From assembly GCA_963576735.1 (NCBI GenBank), contig OY755174.1, forward strand, positions 8,184,001 through 8,248,000: 64,000 nucleotides of DNA, in the 5' to 3' direction. Made by a program: the position numbers and the translations under genes. Origin of the DNA: Bedellia somnulentella. Its lineage: Eukaryota; Arthropoda; Insecta; Lepidoptera; Bedelliidae. This document shows, piece after piece, positions 32,022 to 42,437 of this stretch. Below the pieces are notes generated by a model. It saw only the letters and a program-made list of their open reading frames with translations. It made no database searches and was not told the DNA's origin. Positions within the stretch are counted from its first letter, which is position 1; every line of letters starts with the position of its first letter.

Positions 32022-35000
32022 ATGCCAAATCTTTTTGATACTCCGCCACAGAAGAAAATGAGTGCCCGAGAGGAGCGTGCTGCGAGGCGTACGGAAAAGC
32101 AGGAGGAAGACCTTGCTGCAGGTTATCTGCGTCATAAACTGTCCTGTGGTAGCAGTAGAGCTTCGACAAAGAGGTCATCGGCTTCCGTGGAATTACGGAA
32201 GAAGCAGGTGCTGTTGGAGGCAGCGACCAAGAAGGCGGCCATCGAGATGGACCTGATTGATAAGGAGGCTCAAGTTCAAATGGCAATGGCAGATGCAGAA
32301 CTCGAGGAAAAAAGTTATTACAGTCCACAAAAAGAAGGCGACTTGGATAATTGGTTGGAGAATCAGGCTAGTTACACTAGGTCACGTCAGAAGGTCTCCG
32401 AGCATGAAGAAAACCCGGACGACAATTTGTCAAAAAGTATGGCGGTAGAACGACCGCGCGTCTCCCATGGTTTACCCGGGCCCCCGGCACAAGACGCGGC
32501 GGCGACATTTGATGTCAACTACACCATACAGCAATTGACTAGCGCGCTGAAGGATATTACCAAGTCGGTTGCAGCGAATAATGTACCTAACGGTCATTTA
32601 CTTGGTCGATTGAGTACATCAAGAGATTTACCCGACTTTTCGGGTGATTCGATGGAGTGGCTTTATTTTAAAAAAACCTATGAAGATTCTACCCACTTAT
32701 GCAGATATACGGAGGCTGAAAACTTGGGGCGATTGAAGAGATGTCTTCGAGGTGCGGCAAAAGATGCGGTCAGTGGCTTATTTATCTGTGCTACATCGCC
32801 AGAAATAGTTATGGATACTTTGGAGCTTCGTTTCGGTAATCCTGACTGTATAATAAACCGAATAATGTATGACATAAAAAAATTAACACCACTGCCTAAC
32901 GAATATCATAAAGAAGTAATTAGTTTCTCAGTGAAAATAAAGAATTTTGTGGAAGCAGTGAAAGCGGTTCAGAGGGACGAATATTTACGAGGTAACTCTA
33001 TTACTTCTATTATTTTGTCAAAACTACCCGCTGTGTTAATTTCAAAATGGTCGGATTACAGTTATGATCGTATCATGCAAAGCAATGAGTCACGCTTGGT
33101 CATTTTGTCAGAGTTTTTAACGCGAGAAGCAGTGAAAATATCAGCTACGGCCAGTACAATAAACATCGAAAAACCTCTGCAAAATAAAACATTCTTGATG
33201 CATACGGACACTTCCAGTTTATGTTTATTCTGTCGAAAAGCTAAACATAAAATATCAGAATGTAAACAGTTTAAAAAGGCCATGCGAAAGACTAAATGGC
33301 AGTTTGTGAAACGTAATGGCTTGTGTTATAAATGTATAGCTGCTCGACACAGCCGCGATACATGTTCAGCTCCCGTGTGCGACAAGGATGGGTGCGGTCG
33401 AGAACATCACCAGTTATTACATTTCGCCGAAGATAAAAACCGGGCGACCTTGACATTGCAAGACAGCGGACAACAGCAGGCAGTGACGTCGACGGCGGCG
33501 GCAGCGCGCACTCCATCTTGTACAAGCGCGTGCGCCAGTAGCTCCGAAATACAAACTGCTTCCCATGTAAACACGAACGCGCCAGTGAAAGTGTTGTTAA
33601 AAGTGCTGCCTATTCGTATATATGGCAAAAATGGCTATGTGGATACTACGGCTTTGCTCGACGACGGGTCCACGGTGACATTAATTAGTAGTGAACTAGC
33701 AAATCGTCTGAATTTATGTGGTAAACAAAAAACATTACGAGTGAGCGGTGCATGGTGTGATAACGAACTAAAATGTAGTACAACTGTTTTGAATTTTAAG
33801 CTTTCTGGCAAGGATAATAGGGTCCATAATATTGTAGCTCAGAGTATTGATCAGTTGAATTTACCTTACCAGGATATTTCGTGTGTAGATATAAATAAGT
33901 ATACTCATTTAAAAGGTTTGCGTTCAGAGTTTATAAGTTCAAACATAAAACCTGAAATACTAATAGGGCAGGACAACTATCATTTAATGTCGCCAATGAA
34001 AATACAATTAGGTAGATCTAATGAGCCGTCCGCTAAGCTTACTCCCCTAGGGTGGTGTTTACATGGTGTGGTACGTGTTCCGCGGTGCGCAGCAGGTGAG
34101 TGGTCATTTTTTACATATGACAATTCTGCCACTTTTGTCACTCAAAACGACAGCCATCCAAACCTCGAGGAGCAATTATTACGTGAGATGTACAATGAGG
34201 TAAAACAATCCTTCGCTTTGGACTCAATGGGTATATCATGTAAATCTCGCGAGAACGCAAATGATGCTCGCGCCGTGGCTATCTTGGACAAGACTTCTGT
34301 GCTCGTTAATGGTGAGTGGTATGTTGGTTTGCCGTGGAAAAATGAAAATTGTGAGCTAACTGATTCTTACCCTGTTGCGTTGAATAGGTTAAGGAATATT
34401 CACAATAAAATGAATAAGGATCCGAAGTTTGCTATAAGATATAATGAGAGAATCAGTCACTTATTAGAAAATAATTATGCGTCAATAGTAGGAAACAATG
34501 AAACAGTTGCGGGGTCTAAGGTTTGGTATTTGCCGCATTTTGGGGTTGATAACCCAAATAAGGAGAAGTTACGTTTGGTATTTGACGCCGCAGCTAAAAG
34601 TAAAGGATATAGTTTGAATGATTATCTTCTGACAGGACCAGACCTTTTATCATCACTATTTGGTATTATGCTTCGTTTCAGGGAAGACAGGGTCGCTGTA
34701 ACAGGGGATATAAAGGATATGTTTCTCAGGGTGAAGATACGAAAGGAGAACCAGCATGCCCTGAGATTTCTGTGGAGTAGCAACAGCTGTGATACACCTA
34801 AAACGTATGTTATGAATTCATTAATTTTTGGAGCTAACTGTTCTCCCTTTATTGCACAGTATATTAAAAATAAAAATGGCTCACGCTATTCATCATCCAT
34901 GCCGCATGTGGTTGATGCAATATGTAATTATCATTACATGGATGATTATATTCAGAGTTTACCGAACGAGTTAACTGCAATAGAGATGGTAAAAAATATA

Positions 35001-35927
35001 TCATTAATTCATAAAGAGGGCAATTTTGAGATAAGAAATTGGATAAGTAATAGCGCTGCCGTATTAAACAGCGTGCCTAAAAAGACTTGGGGTAATTCAA
35101 TATGCAAATTTAATATAGAAGGTAGTATTTCTGAAAGAATATTGGGTATGATTTGGTATCCAAAGGATGATCTATTAGGTTTTGATTTATCGTTAAAACG
35201 CATCCCACAGAGTATCATCTCTGGAAAACAACGACCGAATAAACGCGTTATGTTACGTGTAATTATGTCAGTATTCGACGTACTTGGTTTTTTGACCCCA
35301 TTTACTGTCCAAGGTCGTATAATGTTACAGGATACATGGAGACTCAAGGTCGGTTGGGACGAAGACATACCAGATGAAATATATAGAAAATGGTGTCAGT
35401 GGCTCGACCTACTTAAAGAAATGGGAAATGTTCGAATTCCAAGATATCATATGAATATGATGATGGGCGATGTTACGAGAGAGAGCGAGATAGCTACTAT
35501 TGGCAGAGCTACCGCGACGTTCGAGCCTACGATGCACGATGCTACGCAGGAGGCTACGAGCGCCTACGACGATGGCGTAGCAGCGGCTAGGAATACGCAG
35601 TATAACAGGTTACAATTACATATTTTTAGTGATGCGTCTAGTAAAGCGATGGCTGCTGTAGCCTATTGGCGTTGGGTAGACAGTAACGGAAAGATATATG
35701 TTTCGTTTATTGCAAGTAAAAGTAGAGTAATGCCTGTTAAACCCCTAACAATGCCGCGAGCGGAACTTCAGGCTGCTTTACTGGCAGCACGATTAGGAAA
35801 AACATTAATAGAGGAACATAGACTAAAACCGCAACAAAAATTCCTATGGTGTGACTTGACCACGGTACTTCACTGGATCCGTAACAATGAACGAACATAT
35901 AATACGTTTGAAGCCAACCGATATTAG
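32022..35927 (+). pseudogene. BEL gag-protease-reverse transcriptase-RNase H polyprotein
   Basis: The first ATG after the primer site is 32022; an upstream extension through the LTR has no ATG. Residue 194 onward (LPDFSGDSMEWLYFKKTY) is the DUF1759-type gag domain of BEL elements. Zinc knuckles start at C401 (CLFCRKAKHKISEC). The A17 protease shows ALLDDGST (D547/D548). The reverse transcriptase carries VTGDIKDMFLRV and YHYMDDYI (Y972, D974, D975). RNase H starts at IFSDASS (D1204). The frame stops at 35925-35927, where a small indel of net two bases separates it from the integrase frame. It would yield a protein without integrase. Confidence 0.93.
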
Positions 35928-37648
35928 GGGAAATCGACGAGTGTACCTCTATTAAGGAATGGCGTTATGTTCCCACCAAATGTAATATAGCTGATTTGGC
36001 TACAAGAGAGTCGTTTGAGATGAATATATTTAAAACAAGATGGTTTAGCGGTCCCGAGTTTTTGTATTTAGAGGAAAGTTTATGGCCAAGAGACGTAATC
36101 GAAACAAAAGGTAAATATTGTGATAATATTTTAGTGACACAGTCATCCCCGTTACCGGCTAATAATTTTCCTATACCAGATGTGTGTCATGTGTGTCATG
36201 TGTTTTCATCGTGGTTGCGCTTAGTCAGAAGTACTGCTATGGTTTTATTATTTATTGCTAAATGTAAAAAACAAAGGGTAAAATTGGATTCTGCTATTCT
36301 CAAGCAAGCTGAACATTTGCTACTAAGATATGCGCAACAACAATCATTTGAAAATGATTTGAATATTATAAAGGACAAGCGTTGTTTGCCTCGTTCGAGC
36401 AAGTTGCGAATTTTATCACCTTTTTTGGATGGAAATGAGATAATGCGTATAGATGGTCGAATAAAAAACGCAGAAGTTGATATTCAAGTAAAAAATCCCA
36501 TCATTTTGGATGGACGTCATTGTTTAACTAAACTTATTGTGTCCCACTACCATAGAAAAGCTGCGCATTGTAACCAAGAAACTGTTGTTAATCAGCTTAG
36601 ACAAAAATATTGGATTATTAAACTAAGGCCGACTGTTAAAAATGTTATATCAAAATGTATGTTATGTAGAATACGTAAGTGTACTCCTCAGGTACCCAGA
36701 ATGGGTGACTTACCTGCTGCGAGAGTAGCTCATCATCAGCGCCCCTTCACTCACTGCGGTATTGATTTGTTTGGCCCCATGGAGGTCACTATTGGTAGAA
36801 GGAAAGAGAAACGCTATGGTGTTCTATTTACTTGTATGACGGTACGTGCGATTCATTTGGAAACAGTTTCATCTCTTACTACAGACGACTTAATTATGGC
36901 GTTACGACGTATGGCGGCGCGTAGAGGGTGGCCTCGTTTCTTTTATTCTGATAATGGAACTAATTTGAGAGGGGCTGAAAAGGAACTAAGAAAGTCTATT
37001 CTAGATTTAGATAATACCTCTTTGAGGGATGAAGGTCTAAACAATGGATCTGATTGGGTCTTTTCACCCCCAGGCAGCCCACACTGGGGTGGGGTATACG
37101 AGAGGATGATACGAGGGGTAAAAACATCGCTACGTGTAATTTTAAAGGAACGTTCTCCGCACCCTGATACACTTGCAACATTGTTGGCTGAAGTGGAGTC
37201 TATTATCAACAGCAGACTATTGACTTACGTAAATACAGATGATCCTAGCTGCCCAGAGTCGATTACACCAAACCATTTTTTGATTGGAACCTCTGTCAGT
37301 GGACCCACAATTGGAAAATATGATGACACTGATCTTTCTTTACGAAAAAGGTGGCGATCAGCTCAAAGATTAGCTGATATGTTTTGGTCCAGATGGGTTA
37401 AAGAGTATTTACCCACATTACTTCCCCGTCAAAAATGGATCAGCGAGGAGAAACCACTTGAGGTAGGTAACCTGGTTTTAGTTGTCGATCCTAACAGTCC
37501 CAGGTGCTCTTGGCCCAAGGGGCTCATAGCGCGAGTGTTCCCAGGTAAGGATGGTCGGGTGAGAGTGGTGGAAGTGCGCACAGCGAGTGGTCTCCTGCTG
37601 CGCGCCGCGACACGCATCGCACCTATTTCTGTAAGTGATTCGTGCTGA
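35928..37648 (+). pseudogene. BEL integrase and C-terminal domain (out of frame with the first part)
   Basis: The frame continues the polyprotein after the indel and has no start of its own; the first codons reading WRYVPTKCNIADLATRES are the usual link after RNase H. An HHCC finger (SHYHRKAAH, CMLCRIRKC) precedes the DDE core: HCGIDLFGP, FYSDNGTN and WGGVYERMI. A DUF5641-like tail (LGNLVLVVD-type, here VGNLVLVVDPNSPR) follows and ends at 37648. All three acidic catalytic residues are present. The only visible defect is the junction with the upstream frame. Confidence 0.9.
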
Positions 37649-37649
37649 T

Positions 37650-37666
37650 AGCACTGGGGTGGGGAA
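37650..37666 (+). promoter_or_regulatory. BEL polypurine tract
   Basis: GGGGTGGGGAA ends directly at the 3' LTR (37667), as required for plus-strand priming. Confidence 0.8.
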
Positions 37667-37932
37667 TGTAAGCGATGGCGGCGCGCTTTAGCGTTAGTTT
37701 TAGTTTTTAAATTTGAATTTTTATGAATGTATAATGTATCTGTCATTTTTATAAATTTTGTGGGTGTTATGTATTTTTAATGTAAAATGTCAGGTAGTTT
37801 TTGCTAGGTCAGTCTGCATCTAACGGTTGTACGGCGAAGTCTTTTGTGTGTTTCCAAAATCGAATAAACGTTTTTGTGATATATTTTGGACTTTGATTTG
37901 GGTGATCCCGGAACTAGCTTCAGTAGCTTACA
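37667..37932 (+). repeat. BEL 3' LTR
   Basis: It has the same 266 bp sequence as the 5' LTR by eye, followed by the second AACGT. Confidence 0.97.
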
Positions 37933-37937
37933 AACGT

Positions 37938-38367
37938 ATTGAACGTATACAATCTAAATTTTTAAAACATCTTAACTACAGGACTCATTTTTTCGGTTGC
38001 TCATATGAGGATTCGTGTCGCAGGCATCAGCTCACTAGTCTTAAGGATCGCAGAGTTTTACTGGACATGATGCTGTTACACGACATTCTCTCTGGTCGCC
38101 TTGATTCTCCATTTTTGTTGTCCCAACTGTCATTTTGTACTCCACATCGCCGTACTCGGCACACTTCTGAAAGGCTCTTTTCTATAGCCTCTAATCATAC
38201 TAATTATGCAAGGAATTCTACAATGGTTCGCCTTGCCAATCAATTTAATAACCTCTTTGGTGAAACTGATCCTTTTGCTTCTTCTAAGGCCAAATTCCGT
38301 TTCGACGTTATTAAGACGTTAGATAATAAATAGAGGGAATAAGTGAATCACACACACACACACACAC

Positions 38368-38406
<39 letters not shown>

Positions 38407-38606
38407 ATATATATCACAAATCAATCATTCAGTCATTTTACACATTTTATGTTACAACTTTTCTTACATATCTGTATGTACTACTGTTTTTTGTATCTTC
38501 TGTGGATGTCTGTTATTGGCTTTTTCATTGTATTTATCTAATTGTAACTTACATGTTTATGTGCTGTTGATGTCCCTAATAAAATAAAATAAAAAATAAA
38601 AATAAA
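37938..38606 (+). pseudogene. LINE C, right part with 3' UTR and tail
   Basis: With the BEL element set aside, the frame runs without a break across the insertion (IQR, then IERIQSKFLKHLNYRTHF) to a stop at about 38333. RRVLLDMMLLHDIL and a final KTLDNK complete the C-terminus. The 3' UTR begins with a CA/TA microsatellite and ends in (AAAAT)n at 38578-38606. That tail abuts the resumed LINE B frame. Confidence 0.85.
38346..38412. repeat. CA then TA microsatellite in the LINE C 3' UTR
   Basis: (CA)n followed by (TA)n starts about 13 bases after the LINE C stop codon. Its position parallels 14088-14242 in the other LINE fragment. Confidence 0.85.
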
Positions 38607-38610
38607 AATT

Positions 38611-40596
38611 TACAAGACCTTGACATCCGTTCTGAGCTCCAAGATTACTCAACACATTGTTGATAACAATGTGATATCTGGAGCTCAGAACGGATGTAGG
38701 GGCGGTAGTCGCGGTAGCAAGGAGCTACTCCTCATCGATGCGGTCGTAGGCCAACTGGTCAAACGCAACCGTCGGAACTTCTCCGCTGGCTGGATAGACT
38801 ACAGGAAGGCGTTCGATTCGGTACCTCATTCATGGCTCATGAGGGTCCTCGAGCTGTACAAAATTGAAAGTACAGTTCGACACTTCCTCGGGCAGTGTAT
38901 GGGGTGCTGGAGAACGATCCTGAGTTTAGACGGTCAGCGGATGACGGACGCGGATGACCAAATTGAAATAAGGCGAGGGATTTTCCAGGGCGACTGCCTG
39001 AGTCCAGTTTGGTTTTGCTTGGCCCTGAATCCTCTAAGTACACTCTTGGAGAATTCGGGGACAGGCTTTCAGTTTCGGAGAGGCGGACCACGCTTGCCTC
39101 ATCTCCTTTACATGGATGACCTGAAGCTTTACGCCCCCACGGCTGACAGATTGGCGGAGCTACTGACGATCACTAATGATTTCAGTGGTTCCGTCAAGAT
39201 GGAGCTCGGGGTCGATAAATGTGTGGTCATTCATGTCGAGAAGGGGCATGTTGTGCACTCTGATGGTGTCGATGTCGGCACCAATCATTTGAGGGCACTC
39301 TCCGAGGCTGAAACATACCGGTATCTGGGCATGTCACAAACCATCGGTGTGAAGGTGGCAGACGTAAAACAGGGTGTTTGCGAGGAGTTTTATGAACGCC
39401 TGAAAAGTGTGCTTAATAGGTACTTGTCAGGCGTTAATAAGATCCGAGCCATTAACTCCTGGGTCATGCCTGTACTGATGTACACGTTTGGCGTGCTCAG
39501 ATGGACTCAGTCCGAACTAGACGCTCTGGACAGACGAGTCCGCACGACGATGACCTCTCATCGAATGCATCATCCGAGGTCGTCGGTTATGAGATTGTAT
39601 ATCCCGCGGAAGTGTGGTGGTCGAGGCCTCTTGAGTGCCAAAACCATGCACAACCGCGAGGTATGCAACCTCAGAAACTATTTTTTGACGATGACGGATG
39701 ATAGTATTCGGGGAGAGGTGGTCGCTAGTGATAAAGGACTGACTCCCTTATCGTTGGCCTCACAGGATTGGTGAACCCCGGAGGTACTTAGCACCTCTGA
39801 TCGGGAGTCCGTATGGAAAGAGAAGGAGCTGCACGGGAGGTTTTACAAGGTACTTCACGAACCTTTCGTGGACCGTAAAGCCTCCCTGCATTGGCTGCGT
39901 TTCGGGGACCTCTTTGGGGAAACCGAAGGTTTTGTCTGTGCAATACAAGACCAGGTTATCAAGACGCGGAACTATCGGAAAAACATCCTAAAGGACGGTA
40001 CCACAGACGTTTGTCGAACATGTGGCCGTCCCGGAGAGTCACTTAGGCATGTTATTTCCGGTTGTTCGGCTCTTGCTAACACTGAGTACTTGCACAGACA
40101 CAACCAAGCAGCCAAAATCCTACATCAGGAGCTCGCTCTGAAATACGGACTCTTGCAACAGAAGCTGCCGTATTACAAGTATCTGCCGGAGCCAATCCTA
40201 GAAAACGACCGAGCCAAAATCTATTGGGACCGATCCGTTATCACGGACAGGACTATTCTAGCGAATAAGCCTGATATCGTGGTATGGGATCGGTCGCAGT
40301 CGAGGGTGTTTCTAGTGGATGTCACTATCCCTCATGACGAGGGTCTCGTGAAAGCCGACACCGAGAAGCGTCGGAAATATCTCGATCTGGCTCACGAGAT
40401 CACCGACATGTGGGGTGTGACTTCGACAGAAATAATCCCAATTGTTTTGTCCGCGAACGGGTTAATTCCAACCAGCCTCGCGACCAACTTGAGGCGGTTG
40501 GATTTCTGTGGCGTGTCGGTTCCAGCACAAATGCAGAAAGCGGTGCTGCTCGATACGGCTCGGATCGTCCGTCGGTTCTTGAACCTAACTCCCTGA
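38611..40596 (+). pseudogene. R2-like LINE B polymerase, C-terminal part
   Basis: The frame resumes with YKTLTSVLSSKI, directly continuing CLCTI at 31575. It carries WIDYRKAFDSVPHSW, IFQGDCLSPVWFCLALNPLS, the catalytic LLYMDDLKLYA and, near 40012, the finger CRTCGRPGESLRHVISGC. The endonuclease motif KPDIVVWDRSQSRVFLVDVT follows, and the frame ends LLDTARIVRRFLNLTP. An in-frame TGA at 39772-39774 is a second nonsense change. The polymerase cuts its target with the C-terminal endonuclease and primes reverse transcription there. The copy is dead through two stops and an insertion, but otherwise well preserved. Confidence 0.88.
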
Positions 40597-40700
40597 CCCC
40601 GACCGACTGTTCTTTTGTCGGGGAGTACCGCCTCTCCCATTTAAAATTTATATTTTCTTTTTCGGCCATGGGAGAGGCGAGGAACTAAAAGTCATGCCAA
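40597..40700 (+). other. LINE B 3' UTR with a 12 bp perfect hairpin
   Basis: CGCCTCTCCCAT (40629-40640) and ATGGGAGAGGCG (40668-40679) are perfect complements around a 27-base AT-rich loop. The short 3' UTR ends at a TAA tract from 40701. R2-type proteins recognise a structured 3' UTR, so this stem is a reasonable candidate for that signal. Confidence 0.65.
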
Positions 40701-40983
40701 AATAATAATAAATGTTTTTATTTGTCTCTTAAAATACAACAATACAAGAAAATAAAGTAACAAAAAAAAACAACAATGATATCAAACAACAGACAAAAAG
40801 GTGCAAAGCTCGTTCTATCCACAACAAGCAGATAGCTTCGCTTTTCAGCTCTGACCTATAACTTAAAACTACTTATATCTAAATTAAATTAGATTGAACA
40901 TGATATTTTGCAATGTAATCAAAATATGCACATTGCAATTACAGTTTGTTTTATTATTATCTCAACAGGATACCAATAAAAAA
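40701..40983 (-). other. Antisense retroelement tail and flank
   Basis: Read on the minus strand, GACAAATAAAAACATTTATT ending in ATTATTATT resembles the AATAAACATTATTATT tail of the LINE at 14500-14525. LINE B may therefore have inserted into the TAA/TTA tract of a reversed LINE tail. No coding sequence is visible. Confidence 0.35.
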
Positions 40984-41152
40984 GTCTCAAAATTGTACAA
41001 ATAAAAAAGGTCCATAAACTTAAACCAAAAGTTAGACAACAAAAATATGCGCACTAAAAATTTTAAAACTAGAACTCTTAACATGAATCTAGTAGCTTTT
41101 AGTAAACACCGGTGGTCATTGCTCGTACTACCAGTAAGTAACTTTAAATACT

Positions 41153-41380
41153 TTGAAAAATCAGAGCAGTTTAATCACTTTCTTTTTAACTCAAATAAAG
41201 TCATTACTCTACCTCTTTTACAATTTTGATGAATACCGTTTTTTGCAACACCACCTGAGGCGTTATTCTGAATTACATCGAAAAGACGTTTTCAAAGAAA
41301 AACTAGAATATCTCACGTCTGACTGGTTGATCAACATTTGCTGCCTTCGTTGTACGCCGAGAAAATACCTGAAAAACTGA
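41153..41380 (+). other. Unit-repeated short open frame, copy 2
   Basis: It corresponds to 5027-5269 and 57941-58279. It has lost one codon (INICCLRC against INICLCLRC) and ends early through a two-base deletion. This argues against a maintained protein. Confidence 0.15.
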
Positions 41381-41847
41381 GATATAATTTGATTGCGCAG
41401 CGAAGAACTGCTACATCTTTGAGTAATACAAATATACGAAAAGAAATGTGATGATATTCATCTCAATTCTGTACGTATTTCATCAGACTAACCTAATACT
41501 ACAATATTTTATTAGTACAGTTCTTTTATTTGAAAAGCAACTTCATTTGTTATCTATAATAATAAGCGAGGCTATTGCTTCACAACTTAACAAGGTCATT
41601 GTAAACTTGGGTAGCGTTGTGGGGCTAAACTTTTTTGATAAATTGTGATGAGAAAATATATTATAAAACATATTTTTAGTAAACCTACCATAAAATATAG
41701 TTTAGCCTCGGCTATAAATGAAAAAGTGTAGCTAGAGATTTAGAATCCACTAAGCTATTTTTGGAGCGTGAATTAAGAAATCAACACTTTATAACTGGAT
41801 TGTCCAACAATCATTTATAAGTAATAAATAAAGGAAAGAAAAACTAC

Positions 41848-41918
41848 GACACAGGCGGGAATCGAACCCGCGACCTCGGGTATACGCCCCGACGCTCTGC
41901 CAACTGAGCAACCGTGTC
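41848..41918 (-). tRNA. tRNA-like domain (gene or SINE head), minus strand
   Basis: 71 bases fold as a cloverleaf: acceptor GACACGG/CTGTGTC with one G-T pair, D stem GCTC/GAGC, anticodon stem TCGGG/CCCGA with loop GCGTATA, and T stem GCGGG/CCCGC with TTCGATT. Boxes GGTTGCTCAGTTGG and GGTTCGATTCC are good pol III signals. Read conventionally the anticodon would be GTA (Tyr), but position 33 is C rather than T and there is no intron. Being part of a dispersed insertion, it is more likely a tRNA-derived SINE head than a working tRNA gene. Confidence 0.5.
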
Positions 41919-42274
41919 AATTGGCTGCCAGTGCGAAATTCTTCTATCCTTTATTTCTTTTTTACACGTTTAAGTAGTGTTTGCGTTTCCTACCTCCGGG
42001 GTTCCACGACGGGTTCGATTCCCGCCTGTGTCGAAGTTTTTCTTTCCTTTATTTATTCTTTATTTATTAGTAATAATTCCCACATGAGGTTTTCATGAAC
42101 AAAAAGATTTAAAGTATGTGATAGTTAAGCGTTTTCAACATTTGAATTCTATCTGAAAAGGTAGACAAGTGGCCTTCCGAATTAGTTAAAAATTCGGAGG
42201 TAGGAAACGCAAACACTACTTAAACGTGTAAAAAAGAAATAAAGGATAGAAGAATTTCGCACTGGCAGCCAATT

Positions 42275-42345
42275 GACACGGTGGCTCAGTTGGCAGAGCG
42301 TCGGGGCGTATACCCGAGGTCACGGGTTCGATTCCCGCCTGTGTC
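42275..42345 (+). tRNA. tRNA-like domain (gene or SINE head), plus strand
   Basis: It is the inverted partner of 41848-41918, with GTGGCTCAGTTGG in place of GTTGCTCAGTTGG and ACGGG in the T stem, which introduces an A-C mismatch with CCCGC. Box A and box B are intact. This copy looks slightly degraded relative to the minus-strand partner. Confidence 0.45.
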
Positions 42346-42437
42346 GAAGTTTTTCTTTCCTTTATTTATTCTTTATTTATTAGTAATAATCCCCACATGA
42401 GGTTTTCATGAACAAAAAGATTTAAATCATTTATAAG

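Larger units (their letters stand above)
31736..37932 (+). mobile_element. BEL/Pao LTR retrotransposon, 6.2 kb
   Basis: Two 266 bp LTRs begin TGTAAGC and end GCTTACA. The element is flanked by a 5 bp duplication AACGT (31731-31735 and 37933-37937). Internal order is primer site, gag, protease, reverse transcriptase, RNase H, integrase, polypurine tract. That order and the A17-type protease identify BEL/Pao. No envelope gene is present. I found no mismatch between the LTRs by eye, so insertion is recent, yet the polyprotein has one frame break. It sits inside LINE C, itself inside LINE B. Confidence 0.97.
26223..40983 (+). mobile_element. 14.8 kb retroelement block between units 1 and 2
   Basis: Unit 1 homology ends at GTATATTTCTTAAT (26222) and unit 2 homology begins at AAAGTCTCAAAAT (~40984). 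The ordinary unit joint of about 230 bp, seen at 57655-57884, is absent. The block holds, in order: R2-like LINE A, R2-like LINE B with nested LINE C and BEL element, and a short antisense retroelement tail. Insertion was accompanied by loss of the joint. Confidence 0.75.
41822..42424. mobile_element. Composite palindromic insertion of tRNA-like SINE sequence
   Basis: It is flanked by a 13 bp duplication AATCATTTATAAG (41809-41821 and 42425-42437); unit 3 has the unoccupied site near 58697. The inside is a large inverted repeat. About 41835-41997 and 42197-42361 are reverse complements, each including a whole tRNA-like domain and the segment GCGTTTCCTACCTCC. Between the arms lies a third partial copy (3' tRNA half from 42009 plus body to ~42115) in direct orientation with 42320-42424. 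The body reads GAAGTTTTTCTTTCCTTTAT and ends ATGAACAAAAAGATTTAAA. Confidence 0.85.
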
